A stretch of 64,000 nt of DNA from an uncultured Clostridia bacterium (GTDB lineage Bacteria > Bacillota > Clostridia > Oscillospirales > Oscillospiraceae), in assembly GCA_945873695.1 (NCBI GenBank), contig CAMCDX010000001.1, positions 28,080-92,079 on the forward strand, written 5' to 3'. The notes below the pieces were generated by a model. It had not been told where the DNA came from. It ran no database searches and saw nothing but the letters and a program-made list of their open reading frames with translations. The translations under genes and the position numbers were made by a program. Positions 48,123 to 56,611 of the stretch are shown here, in pieces; position 1 is the stretch's first letter, and every line of letters starts with the position of its first letter.

Positions 48123-48526
48123 TGGTTTCCCTCCCCATTTATCTTATGTTTCGAAAGCTGGTGAGCCTGTTGGATAAGCGCCCAAAAGAAGTCCCCTTCT
48201 GGGAGGATGACTATTGGGAAGACTGGAGAAACGAGCGCACCGATGATGGCCGCAGCAGGCTCCTGCTTCACCATGGTGCTCCTCCGGAGCTCCGTTCCGA
48301 AGTTGATAGACTATTTCCCAATGATCTTGAAGACGCAGATAAGAAATGCGCACCCGGAAAAAATAATCATTCTCAAGTAAATCTTCCTTCTTTTCATCAC
48401 TTTAAAAAGATTTTTAAAAAAGTTTGTATTGCAGTTGGCGGCACAACAGCTTTTTTGGCCGCAGTCCCTGATGCCAGAAACACCTTGCTGTCCATCTTGC
48501 GCTTTCTCGGTTCCCTGTTCCAATAA
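48110..48526 (+). CDS. possible small membrane protein of the lysogeny region
   Basis: 138 residues from a TTG without a clear ribosome site, or 126 from the ATG at 48146. Protein-like sequence (LRSEVDRLFPNDLEDADKKC; VGGTTAFLAAVPDARNTLLSILRFL) with a hydrophobic C-terminus. It overlaps a minus-strand ORF (48311-48622) that has the better promoter; one or both may be real. Confidence 0.4.
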   Translation: MIAALVSLPIYLMFRKLVSLLDKRPKEVPFWEDDYWEDWRNERTDDGRSRLLLHHGAPPELRSEVDRLFPNDLEDADKKCAPGKNNHSQVNLPSFHHFKKIFKKVCIAVGGTTAFLAAVPDARNTLLSILRFLGSLFQ

Positions 48527-48622
48527 TCTCTCTAAAAAAACATTTGTTTGAATGAATTGATATATTTCATCGCACAAAGCCCAGAAATTCATGATAGCAA
48601 GAATCGTCCAGAAATATTTCAT
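48311..48622 (-). CDS. possible two-helix membrane protein behind an operator-promoter
   Basis: 103 residues, MKYFWTILAIMNFWALCDEIY ... ending in a second hydrophobic helix (MIIFSGCAFLICVFKII). It starts 32 bp after a near-consensus promoter carrying an operator, which supports expression. Low complexity in the middle and overlap with a plus ORF lower the confidence. Confidence 0.4.
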   Translation of the reverse strand: MKYFWTILAIMNFWALCDEIYQFIQTNVFLERLLEQGTEKAQDGQQGVSGIRDCGQKSCCAANCNTNFFKNLFKVMKRRKIYLRMIIFSGCAFLICVFKIIGK

Positions 48623-48653
48623 TTTCCCGCACCCCCATTCATCTTGTGTTTAT

Positions 48654-48683
48654 ATTATATATTCCCTCATTTGAGGGAGTCAA
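48654..48683 (-). promoter_or_regulatory. near-consensus promoter with operator O3 in its spacer
   Basis: Minus strand TTGACT, 18-bp spacer CCCTCAAATGAGGGAATA, TATAAT. The spacer is the third operator (TTCCCTCATTTGAGGGAG, 48662-48679). It lies 10 bp before the CI-like gene's start on the other strand, so repressor here could also affect its own expression. Confidence 0.75.
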
Positions 48684-48692
48684 GGAGTTATT

Positions 48693-49055
48693 ATGAATAG
48701 AACATTAGAGTTGATCTTTTTCCTTATATCTCAAAAAGGAATGTCTCAAAATCAATTTTTAGCCGAAGTTGGTTTAACTAAAAATACATTCCAAAACTGG
48801 AAAGCTCGGGATACTGTACCTAAAGGCGAAGCTCTTTCTATTATTGCAAATGGACTCGGTGTCACCGTAGACTACCTCCTTGGACGTGATACTCCTTCCG
48901 GTCTTTCCCTCAGCCCCGATGAAGAAGAGCTTGTCCGTTGCTATCGGCGTTTGAACAACGACGGAAAGAAAAAAATGAACGACTACCTGGATGATTTGCT
49001 TGGAAATGAAAAGAATCTCACCGTCCCCGCCGCATCCGGCGTGTCGGCCGGGTAA
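48693..49055 (+). CDS. CI-like XRE-family phage repressor
   Basis: 120 residues, ATG with AAGGAG upstream. HTH: FFLISQKGMSQNQFLAEVGLTKNTFQNWKARDTVPKGEALSIIANGLGVTVDYLLG; then SPDEEELVRCYRRLNNDGKKKM, a typical small-repressor tail. No peptidase domain, so induction is not by LexA-like self-cleavage. Next to three palindromic operators. Confidence 0.85.
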   Translation: MNRTLELIFFLISQKGMSQNQFLAEVGLTKNTFQNWKARDTVPKGEALSIIANGLGVTVDYLLGRDTPSGLSLSPDEEELVRCYRRLNNDGKKKMNDYLDDLLGNEKNLTVPAASGVSAG

Positions 49056-49097
49056 TCTATATAGACTTTAATAAACAAACATAGGGGGGGCGTTTTT

Positions 49098-49400
49098 GTG
49101 CCTTTCTGGTTAATTATGCTAATTGGATTTGTCGCAGTATTAATTTTTGTTCCAGCTCTGTTTATTCTTTATTGTGAATTATCTTCATCAGAAAACAAGC
49201 ACGCAAAAACCGCTCTTTCCATCTTTTCTAAGTTTTTTTATTTGGCACTTACAATCATGATTATCTTTGCTTTTGGCAGCTATCTTCATTCATGCTCCTC
49301 AGAAGCGTATGACCGTGGATATGAAGCCGGCTATGAAGCCGGTATCGAAGAAGGTATCGCAAAAGTAAAAGAAGATCCTGCAAATTATTTAGATTGGTAA
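49098..49400 (+). CDS. two-helix membrane protein (100 aa)
   Basis: GTG start after AGGGGGGGCG. Helices LIMLIGFVAVLIFVPALFILY and FFYLALTIMIIFAFGSYL, then a repeated YDRGYEAGYEAGIEEGI tail. Lies between repressor and integrase in the lysogenic transcript; possibly a lysogenic-conversion gene. Function unknown. Confidence 0.65.
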   Translation: MPFWLIMLIGFVAVLIFVPALFILYCELSSSENKHAKTALSIFSKFFYLALTIMIIFAFGSYLHSCSSEAYDRGYEAGYEAGIEEGIAKVKEDPANYLDW

Positions 49401-49412
49401 GGTGATACCCCC

Positions 49413-50951
49413 ATGCTCCGCGAAATGCTGGAACAATATAAAAGCGTCGGCCGCTGGGTCCGCTCTGCTATCTACCTGCGCAAGTCCCGGGCAGAGGAGC
49501 ACATGAGCCTGGAAGCCGTCCTGAAGCGTCACTTGGCAGACCTTCAGGAGTACGCTGAGAAATACGGTTTCCTGGTGAATGAGGAAGACATCTACAAAGA
49601 GGTTGTCTCTGGCGAAAGCCTGTTTTCCCGTCCCCAGATGCTGCGGCTGATGGAGGCCGTCAGTTCTGGGAAGTATGAGGCCGTCCTGGTCATGGATATG
49701 CAGCGTCTCGGCCGTGGCGGCATGTATGACCAGGGCTTCATCCTGGATACCTTCAAGGACTCGCAGACCCTGATCGTCACCCCGGAGCGCATCTATGACC
49801 TGACGAAGGAAATGGATGAGGAAGCCGCCGAGATGCAGACCTTCCTCTCCCGCAGCGAGTACCGCATGATCACCAAGCGCCTCCGCCGCGGCACCCTCCA
49901 TTCCGTGAAGAACGGCGCCTATATGGCCAACGCCCCCTTCGGCTATCAGAAAGTCCGTATCAATAAAATGCCCTCCCTGGAGATCGTCCCGGAAGAGGCG
50001 GAATGCGTCCGTCAGATCTTCCAGCTCTATGCCGACGGCAGCGGCTGCACCAAAATCGAGCAGGCGGTGAACGCCATGGGCTACCATGGCCGCCGTGGCA
50101 GCCGTTTCAACCGCAACACCATCCGCCTAATCCTGGATAACCCCGTCTATATCGGCAAGGTCCGCTGGGATAAGACCTCCACCGTGAAGTCCGGCATCGG
50201 CGCTGATCGCCAGAAGAAGGTGGTCTATAACCCCGCCGAGAAAATCCGCATCATCGACGGACATCACCCCGCCATCATCAGCCAGGAGCTGTGGGACACC
50301 GTTCAGGCCCGCCGCAAATCCCGGTATTTCTACGTGGACAATAAGCATGTTGCCAGTCCCCTGGCCGGTATGGTCCACTGCTCCAAGTGCGGCCACCTGA
50401 TGAACATGCAGGGCAAGAACAAGGGCGTGCCCTACCTCCTCTGCCCCACAAAGGGCTGCTGCGCCGGCGCCAAATTCGAATTCGTGGAGAAAGCCGTGCT
50501 CAAAAAGCTGACGATGCTCTCCAATGATCTGGAAGTGGAAGTCTCTGAAGCCGCTCCCCCGGATGTCTCCAATCTGGAAACCGCCCGCTCCAAAATGCAG
50601 TCCCATCTTGTAAGGCTGGAGGACCGCCGGAACCGGCTATACAGTCTGCTTGAGGACGGCACATACTCCCGGGCACTGTTCTCCGAACGCATGCAGGTGC
50701 TGGCACAGGAAGAATCCAGTCTCAAGGATACGCTCGCGGCCCTGGATGCCGAAATCCACCTTACCCTCTCCCGCAACAAGGAGAAGCAGCTCTCCCAGAT
50801 CAAGACCGTTCTGGCACAGTATCAGTCCTCCGACATTCCCAGCCGCAAGGCTCTTCTCCAGTCCATCATCAGTGATATCCGCTACACAAAAGAAAAGAAG
50901 ACGAAGCCCGGTGACTTCGCCCTCTCCCTCAAACTCAAAGATTTTATTTAG
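49413..50951 (+). CDS. int: large serine recombinase, phage integrase
   Basis: 512 residues. N-terminal resolvase domain with the catalytic serine in AIYLRKSRAEEH (about residue 24), VVSGESLFSRPQML and VMDMQRLGRGG. Recombinase domain: NAPFGYQKVRI ... CVRQIFQLYADGSGCTKIEQAVNAMGYHGRRGSRFNRNTIRLILDNPVYIGKVRW. Zinc ribbon: CSKCGHLMNMQGKNKGVPYLLCPTKGC. Then a coiled coil. The stop lies 35 bp from attR, as usual for this integrase type. It catalyses insertion between attP and the host gene; excision would need a directionality factor not identified here. Confidence 0.95.
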   Translation: MLREMLEQYKSVGRWVRSAIYLRKSRAEEHMSLEAVLKRHLADLQEYAEKYGFLVNEEDIYKEVVSGESLFSRPQMLRLMEAVSSGKYEAVLVMDMQRLGRGGMYDQGFILDTFKDSQTLIVTPERIYDLTKEMDEEAAEMQTFLSRSEYRMITKRLRRGTLHSVKNGAYMANAPFGYQKVRINKMPSLEIVPEEAECVRQIFQLYADGSGCTKIEQAVNAMGYHGRRGSRFNRNTIRLILDNPVYIGKVRWDKTSTVKSGIGADRQKKVVYNPAEKIRIIDGHHPAIISQELWDTVQARRKSRYFYVDNKHVASPLAGMVHCSKCGHLMNMQGKNKGVPYLLCPTKGCCAGAKFEFVEKAVLKKLTMLSNDLEVEVSEAAPPDVSNLETARSKMQSHLVRLEDRRNRLYSLLEDGTYSRALFSERMQVLAQEESSLKDTLAALDAEIHLTLSRNKEKQLSQIKTVLAQYQSSDIPSRKALLQSIISDIRYTKEKKTKPGDFALSLKLKDFI

Positions 50952-50976
50952 TCTATTTCCTCTAAACCGCTCATCG

Positions 50977-51078
50977 CTATTCTCGGCAGGAATCATAGAT
51001 CTTCCTGGTATGGACGCAGACCGCCTCCCGGATGCCGTCGGGGCCCTCCACCGGGCCGGGCATGACTTTATCGGCCAT
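50977..51078 (-). pseudogene. N-terminal fragment of the prophage-split Clostridia gene
   Basis: ATG at 51078 with an ideal GGAGG 7 nt upstream; MADKVMPGPVEGPDGIREAV ... HTRKIYDSC, then Arg-Glu-stop contributed by phage DNA (33 codons). The frame meets the C-terminal part (10154-10906) exactly at the shared TGC codon. Confidence 0.88.
50986..50988. other. attR core (GCA / TGC)
   Basis: Right junction. Host codons end ...GAT TCC TGC; phage sequence follows. Pairs with 10904-10906. Only 3 bp are clearly shared. Confidence 0.75.
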
Positions 51079-51154
51079 TGCAATACCTCCTAATAAGTAG
51101 CTGATGAAAGCATGAGGCTTTCAATCCAGTGTATGCGGGCCGCCCCGGGAGGTG

Positions 51155-51185
51155 AAAAAGCCGGCGGACCTTTCGGTCCGCCGGC
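51155..51185 (-). terminator. terminator of the DUF3048 gene
   Basis: GCCGGCGGACC-GAAA-GGTCCGCCGGC followed by TTTTT on the minus strand, 12 bp after the DUF3048 stop and before the split host gene, so the latter must have its own promoter in 51079-51154. Confidence 0.9.
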
Positions 51186-51196
51186 TGAAGCCCTCC

Positions 51197-52294
51197 TCAT
51201 TGATAGGTCAATGTACTGCGCTTGGGACTCATGATACAGACGTAGCTGTTGCCCTGTCCCAGGGCCAGGGGGCTGCCGTCGGCCAGGGTGTAGACGAAGG
51301 GGCTGTTCCGGTCTGCCTTGCTCCACTGGATGGGCACACATTTTCCGCCGCAGAAGTAGGTGCCGCTGCCAGTGCCGGTGAGCTTCACCGTAAGGCGGCC
51401 ATAGGTATCCCCCGGGATCTCGCTGATAGCGGTCTCCAGTACCAGCAGATTCGTGGCGCTGACCTGTTCTCCCGTAGCGCCGTCGGTATGGGCTCCGCCG
51501 TACTGGCTGGCCATGTACTTGCCGGTGGCGGCGTCATAGTCGAAAACACCGGTCTTGTAGTTGGAGAACTTCAGCGTCACCTTTGTGGCCGCCGCGCCGC
51601 CAGCGGGAGTGCCATCCTCCGTAAAAGCCTGGGAGTAAGTATAACCTTCCTTGTGCTCTATGCGGAAGTGGGCCGCCGCGTATTCCTGGATCTTTTCGCC
51701 GGAAGTCACCAATGTGTGCTCATAGCTCATGGTCTTGCGGCGCTCGGCGTCCCGCCAGAAGATCCTGGCGTCGCTGCCGCCGTTGACACCGTCCATGTTG
51801 TCTACGCCCCAGGCGGGAATGTCCTGATAGGCCTGGGGGCTGCCGCCGGCGTGGACGTACAGGGCATCATGGCCCAGGGCCAGCTCCAGGTAATAGGGCC
51901 GAGAGGAACGGATACTGCCCAGGGTACCAATGCCCTCCAGGCTCTGGAACACTCCCAGCATCCGGGTGATGCCGCCCTCGGCGGGGACCTCGTAGATGAT
52001 GTCCGCCTGGCTGATCCCCAGTTGGGGCTGGGCGGCCTTCAGGTTGTTGAACATGACGGCCACCGGGCGATTCGTCTCATACTCCGGCTCCATAGGCTCC
52101 CCCGTCAGCGGGTTGGTGCCCGCCGGCCCAGCCGGCTCGGGCTCAGGCTCGGGCTTCGGTTCAGGAACAGGCTCTGGCTCCTGGATAGGCTCCGGCTCCG
52201 CGGCGGGGACCGCCGGCTCCTCCTTCTCTCCGCATCCCGCCAGGGAAACCGCCAGCATCGCCGCCAGGATCATCGCCAATACCCGCTTTTTCAT
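51197..52294 (-). CDS. DUF3048 domain lipoprotein (YerB-like)
   Basis: 365 residues from the ATG at 52294; the track start is 33 codons early. Lipoprotein signal MKKRVLAMILAAMLAVSLAG-Cys, a Pro/Glu spacer (PEPVPEPKPEPEPEP), then DUF3048: NRPVAVMFNNLKAAQPQLGISQADIIYEVPAEGGITRMLGVF and YHA-like SDARIFWRDAERRKTMSYEHTLVTS. Family members such as YerB are extracytoplasmic with unknown biochemical role. Divergent from the DUF4364 gene. Confidence 0.9.
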   Translation of the reverse strand: MKKRVLAMILAAMLAVSLAGCGEKEEPAVPAAEPEPIQEPEPVPEPKPEPEPEPAGPAGTNPLTGEPMEPEYETNRPVAVMFNNLKAAQPQLGISQADIIYEVPAEGGITRMLGVFQSLEGIGTLGSIRSSRPYYLELALGHDALYVHAGGSPQAYQDIPAWGVDNMDGVNGGSDARIFWRDAERRKTMSYEHTLVTSGEKIQEYAAAHFRIEHKEGYTYSQAFTEDGTPAGGAAATKVTLKFSNYKTGVFDYDAATGKYMASQYGGAHTDGATGEQVSATNLLVLETAISEIPGDTYGRLTVKLTGTGSGTYFCGGKCVPIQWSKADRNSPFVYTLADGSPLALGQGNSYVCIMSPKRSTLTYQ

Positions 52295-52453
52295 GTGGCC
52301 GCCGCCTTTCGTATTATGGTTAACCTCATGATACCAATCTCTCCCGGTCCCGTCAAGGCAAATTCCAGCCTTTTTCGATTTCGGACTGTACAAACCGACA
52401 CCAGATGATGTATACTATCATTGAGTAAAAATCTACATCTGGAGGTGGTCCCC

Positions 52454-52999
52454 ATGGGGCGCGGTTTCATCCACGACAAGCTGGAGATCAAATTCCTTAT
52501 CCTCTATATCACTGCCCGGGTCATTGAGCCAATCCCCTTCGACACAGTGCTGGACCTGACCATGTGCGACGACGGCGTGGATTATTTCGATTTTTCCGAA
52601 TGCCTCAACGACCTAGTGAAAACAGAACACCTGACGCTGTCGGAAGACGGGCTGTACGCCATCACCGACAAGGGATTGCGGAACAGCCAGATCTGCGAGT
52701 CCTCCCTGCCCTACTCCGTGCGGCTGCGGTGTGACAAGAATCTGGTGGCCTGTAACCGCAAGCTTCGGAGGAAGAGCCAGGTCCGGGCCTCCTATGAAAA
52801 GCGCCCTAACGGCACCTACACCGTGAAGCTGAATCTGGACGACGACATGGGCAGCGTCATGGACCTGAAGCTGATGGCCGTCCGGGAGGACATGGCCAAG
52901 ATGCTGACGGAGCGGTTCCGCAAGACTCCGGAGCGCATCTACACCGAACTGATGAACGCCCTGCTCAGCGGCGATGAGGACGACAAAATCGAAAAGTAA
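52454..52999 (+). CDS. DUF4364 family protein
   Basis: 181 residues from the ATG at 52454, 8 nt after TCTGGAGG. MGRGFIHDKLEIKFLILYITARV ... winged-helix-like N-terminal domain (YFDFSECLNDLVKTEHLTLSEDGLYAITDKG), then a beta-rich segment. A single-copy Clostridia family thought to be regulatory; no known target. A TATACT -10 at 52411-52416 has only a weak -35. Confidence 0.85.
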   Translation: MGRGFIHDKLEIKFLILYITARVIEPIPFDTVLDLTMCDDGVDYFDFSECLNDLVKTEHLTLSEDGLYAITDKGLRNSQICESSLPYSVRLRCDKNLVACNRKLRRKSQVRASYEKRPNGTYTVKLNLDDDMGSVMDLKLMAVREDMAKMLTERFRKTPERIYTELMNALLSGDEDDKIEK

Positions 53000-53002
53000 A
53001 GC

Positions 53003-53034
53003 AAACAGCCGTCCCCGAAATGGGGACGGCTGTT
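53003..53034. terminator. bidirectional terminator between DUF4364 and dnaE
   Basis: AACAGCCGTCCCC-GAAA-TGGGGACGGCTGTTG with TTT on the plus side and AAAC on the other, placed between convergent genes. Confidence 0.75.
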
Positions 53035-53075
53035 GTTTATGCGTTCAGCAGCGCTCCGCTCCAAACCGCCACTTT

Positions 53076-56000
53076 TTATTTCACCACCACGTTCTCCGGT
53101 CCCAGCGTCTCCCTAGCCTCTTCCACAAGAGCCTTGTGGAGCAGCACCTGGGTGGCGTAGACCTTGCGGGTGTCCGCCATGACCATTTTCACCTGGGTGG
53201 TGCCTGGGAACATATTGAATACCAGCTTCATGTGGCGCACCGCCGGATGGTCGATGCTGGGGAACTTCAGATACAGGGTGTGCCCCTCCGCCTGCTTCTT
53301 CCCATCGGACGTGGACGCTGCCTGTGGGACGCCGCCCTCCGAGCTGGACAGGGGGTACACAGAGTCGCACATGATCTGCGGGGCCTTCTCATCCCGAACG
53401 GACAGCTTGCCCTTCACGACCACCGCCTGATTCTCCTTCAGGTAGGCGCCGCAGGTGTTCAGCACCCGGGAAAAGCACAGCAGCTCCATGGCGGCGGTGT
53501 CGTCCTCCACCGTCACGTAGGCCATCAGGCTGTTGTTCTTCGTGGTCTTGGTCTTGCTGGAGGTCACCACGCCGCAGATGGTCACCCGCTGTTCGTCGGA
53601 AAACCGGGTGGGCCCGCCATCCTGGGCGAAATCCGCCAGAATTGACGCAATGGTGGGGGCGTTCAGCCGCCGCACGATGTCCCGGTACTGGTCCATGGGG
53701 TGGCCGGAAAGGTAGAGGCCGGTGGTCTCCTTCTCCATGTTCATCAGCTCCTGGGGGCTGAACTCCAGGATATCCGGCAGGGGGATTTCCTTGACAGAGC
53801 TTGCGCCGCCAGGTGTTCCAGCCGCCAGGGAGAAGAAATCCATCTGGCCCTCCACGTTCTCCCGCTGCTGGGCGGCCACGGATTCCATCACCTTCTCGTA
53901 GACGTGGATCAGCTGGGACCGGCGGGCACCAAAGCAGTCAAAGGCGCCGGAACGGATCAGGTTCTCCACCGCCCGCTTGTTCATGTCGCTGCCGTTCATC
54001 CGCTCGCAGAAGTCGGTGAGGGACGTGAAGAGGGCCTTCTCCCGCTCCCGCATCACCGCCTGGATGAAGCCCCGGCCGATGTTTTTGATGGCCACCAGGC
54101 CGAACCGGATGCCTCTCTCCTCCACGGTGAAGCAGTCGCTGGAGCGGTTGATGTCCGGCGGCAGCAGCTCGATGCCGCTGTCCCGGCACTCGCTGATATA
54201 GCCCGCCACCTTGTCGGAGTTGTCCAGCACGCTGGTCAGCAGCGCCGCCATGTACTCCCTTGGGAAATGGCATTTGAAATACGCCGTCTGGTAGGCCACC
54301 ACCGCGTAGGAGACGGCGTGGGCCTTGTTAAAGGCGTAGTTTGCAAAATCATAGATCTCCTGGTAGATGGCCTCGGCGGTGGATTCTGGGATGCCGTTGG
54401 CCACGCAGCCTGTAATGTTTCTCTCCTTGTCACCGTGGATGAAAGCGTCCTTTTCCTTCTGGATCTGGGCGGCTTTCTTTTTGGAGATGGCCCGGCGCAC
54501 CATGTCCGCCTGGCCCAGGGAGTACCCGCCCAGCTGCTGGAAGATCTGGATGACCTGCTCCTGGTAGACGATGCAGCCGTAGGTGATGGACAGGATGGGC
54601 TCCAGAGACGGGTGCTTGTACTTGATGAGCCTGGGGTCCTGCTTACAGGCGATGAACCGGGGGATGGAGTCCATGGGGCCGGGGCGGTACAAGGCGATGA
54701 TGGCGGTGATGTCCTCAATATTCTGGGGTTTTAAGCCTACGCAGACGCCGGTCATGCCGGAGGACTCCATCTGGAACACGCCGGAGGTCTTGCCGGCGGA
54801 AATCATCTCAAAGGTCTCCCGGTCGTCCTCGGGGATGTCCGCTAGGCGGAATTCCGGCTGACGGGCCTGGACCATCTTCACCGCGTCGTCCAGCACCGTC
54901 AGGTTCCGAAGGCCCAGGAAGTCCATCTTCAAGAGGCCCAGCTCCTCCAGGGTGGTCATGACGTACTGGCACACCACGGACTCGTCGTTTTTCGCCAGGG
55001 GCACGTACTCGTACACCGGCCGCTTCGTAATGACCACGCCGGCGGCGTGGGTGGAGGCATGGCGGGGCATCCCCTCCAGAGCCCGGGCGGTGTCGATGAG
55101 CTTTTTCACCTGTTCGTCGCTGTCGTACAGGTCGGAGAGGGGCTTGGAGAGCCTCAGGGCGTCGTCCAGGGTGATGTGGAGGGTATTGGGCACCTGCTTG
55201 GCGATCTGGTCCACCTCGGCATAGGGGATGCCCATGACCCGGCCCACGTCCCGGATGACACCCCGGGCAGCCATGGTGCCGAAGGTGACGATCTGGGCCA
55301 CGTGGTCGTCGCCGTACTTCTGGCGGACGTAGTCCACCACCTCGCCCCGGCGGGTGTCGCCGAAGTCCATGTCGATATCCGGCATGCTGACCCGTTCCGG
55401 GTTCAGGAACCGCTCGAAATACAGGCTGTACTTCATGGGGTCGATATCCGTGATATGAAGGCAGTAGCTGACCATGGACCCGGCGGCGGAGCCGCGGCCC
55501 GGGCCCACGGGGATATCCACGCTCTTGGCGTAGCGGACGAAGTCGGACACGATGAGGAAGTAGTCGGTGAAGCCCATCTTCTCGATCATGTCCTGCTCGT
55601 AGGTGAGCTGGTCCCGGTACTGGTCGTCGTCGCCGTACCGCTCCCGGTAGCCCTCGTCGCACAGCTTTTTCAAATAGGAAAAGCTGTCATAGCCCGGAGG
55701 CAGCTGAAATTCCGGCAAGTGGTACTTGCCGAAGGTGAATTCCAGCTCGCACATCCCGGCGATCTTTTCGGTATTCTCGATAGCGCCTTCGTAGCCCTCG
55801 AACAGGTCCGTCATCTCCGCCTCGCTGCGGAGGTAAAAGTTCCGGGGCTCATAGCGCATGCGGTTTTCGTCGTCCAGGGTCTTGCCGGTCTGGATGCACA
55901 GCAGCACATCGTGGGCCTCGGCGTCCTCCTTCCGCAGGTAGTGGGCGTCGTTGGTGCACACCATGGGGATGCCGGTCTCCTGGTGGATGCGCAGGATGCT

Positions 56001-56567
56001 CCGATTGACGGCGGCCTGCTCCCGGATACCGTGGTCCTGGAGCTCCAGATAGAAGTGGTCCGGCCCGAAGATCTCTCTCATTAGCAGGGCGTAGCTTTTT
56101 GCGTTTTCGTACTCCCCGTTCCGCAGCATCCGTGGAATCTCACCGGCAAGGCAGGCCGACAGGGCGATCAGGCCGCGGCTGTGCTCCTTCAGCAATGCCA
56201 GATCGACACGGGGCTTGATGTAAAAACCCTCGGTCCAGGCCATGGAAACCATATAGGAGAGGTTGCGGTAGCCCTCCTCGTTCTCGCACAGCAGCACCAG
56301 ATGGCGGCTCTCGGCGTCGAACTCGTGGACCTTGTCGAACCGGGAGCGGCCCTTGGGCGCCACATAGACCTCGCAGCCGATGATGGGCTTGACCCCCTCT
56401 GCCTTGCAGGCACGGTAAAAGTCCACGGCGCCGTACATGACGCCGTGGTCCGTGATGGCGCAGGCGGTCTGGCCCATATCCTTCACCACCTTGGGCAGGT
56501 CCTTGATGCGGCAGGCGCCGTCCAGCAGGCTGTATTCGGTATGGACATGCAGGTGGACAAAGGACAT
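53076..56567 (-). CDS. dnaE: DNA polymerase III alpha subunit
   Basis: 1163 residues. Start is the ATG at 56567 (MSFVHLHVHTEYSLLDGACR), after GGGGAGAG; the track adds 11 spurious residues. PHP domain at the N-terminus (HLHVHTEYSLLDG), palm with the catalytic PDIDMDFGDTRR and VGPGRGSAAGSMVSYCL, FAQDGGPTRFSDEQRVTICGVV OB domain and a C-terminal tail. The replicative or error-prone DnaE of Gram-positives; PolC is not in the window. Confidence 0.97.
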   Translation of the reverse strand: MSFVHLHVHTEYSLLDGACRIKDLPKVVKDMGQTACAITDHGVMYGAVDFYRACKAEGVKPIIGCEVYVAPKGRSRFDKVHEFDAESRHLVLLCENEEGYRNLSYMVSMAWTEGFYIKPRVDLALLKEHSRGLIALSACLAGEIPRMLRNGEYENAKSYALLMREIFGPDHFYLELQDHGIREQAAVNRSILRIHQETGIPMVCTNDAHYLRKEDAEAHDVLLCIQTGKTLDDENRMRYEPRNFYLRSEAEMTDLFEGYEGAIENTEKIAGMCELEFTFGKYHLPEFQLPPGYDSFSYLKKLCDEGYRERYGDDDQYRDQLTYEQDMIEKMGFTDYFLIVSDFVRYAKSVDIPVGPGRGSAAGSMVSYCLHITDIDPMKYSLYFERFLNPERVSMPDIDMDFGDTRRGEVVDYVRQKYGDDHVAQIVTFGTMAARGVIRDVGRVMGIPYAEVDQIAKQVPNTLHITLDDALRLSKPLSDLYDSDEQVKKLIDTARALEGMPRHASTHAAGVVITKRPVYEYVPLAKNDESVVCQYVMTTLEELGLLKMDFLGLRNLTVLDDAVKMVQARQPEFRLADIPEDDRETFEMISAGKTSGVFQMESSGMTGVCVGLKPQNIEDITAIIALYRPGPMDSIPRFIACKQDPRLIKYKHPSLEPILSITYGCIVYQEQVIQIFQQLGGYSLGQADMVRRAISKKKAAQIQKEKDAFIHGDKERNITGCVANGIPESTAEAIYQEIYDFANYAFNKAHAVSYAVVAYQTAYFKCHFPREYMAALLTSVLDNSDKVAGYISECRDSGIELLPPDINRSSDCFTVEERGIRFGLVAIKNIGRGFIQAVMREREKALFTSLTDFCERMNGSDMNKRAVENLIRSGAFDCFGARRSQLIHVYEKVMESVAAQQRENVEGQMDFFSLAAGTPGGASSVKEIPLPDILEFSPQELMNMEKETTGLYLSGHPMDQYRDIVRRLNAPTIASILADFAQDGGPTRFSDEQRVTICGVVTSSKTKTTKNNSLMAYVTVEDDTAAMELLCFSRVLNTCGAYLKENQAVVVKGKLSVRDEKAPQIMCDSVYPLSSSEGGVPQAASTSDGKKQAEGHTLYLKFPSIDHPAVRHMKLVFNMFPGTTQVKMVMADTRKVYATQVLLHKALVEEARETLGPENVVVK

Positions 56568-56611
56568 GGCTCTCTCCCCTTTCGTTGACATTCCGATCAC
56601 GTGCGAAGCGG

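Larger units (their letters stand above)
10907..50985. mobile_element. intact-looking prophage, podovirus/P22-like plan, about 40.1 kb
   Basis: Bounded by the two halves of one host gene. It holds a serine integrase next to attR, CI/Cro-type regulators with shared operators, TerL, TerS, portal, scaffold, capsid, head-tail protein, nozzle-like tail protein, fibres, endolysin, holin and two likely ejection proteins. No tape-measure, sheath or tail-tube genes are seen, so a short-tailed virion is inferred. Nearly all genes are on the minus strand. Some accessory genes carry point lesions, but no structural gene is visibly broken. Confidence 0.9.
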
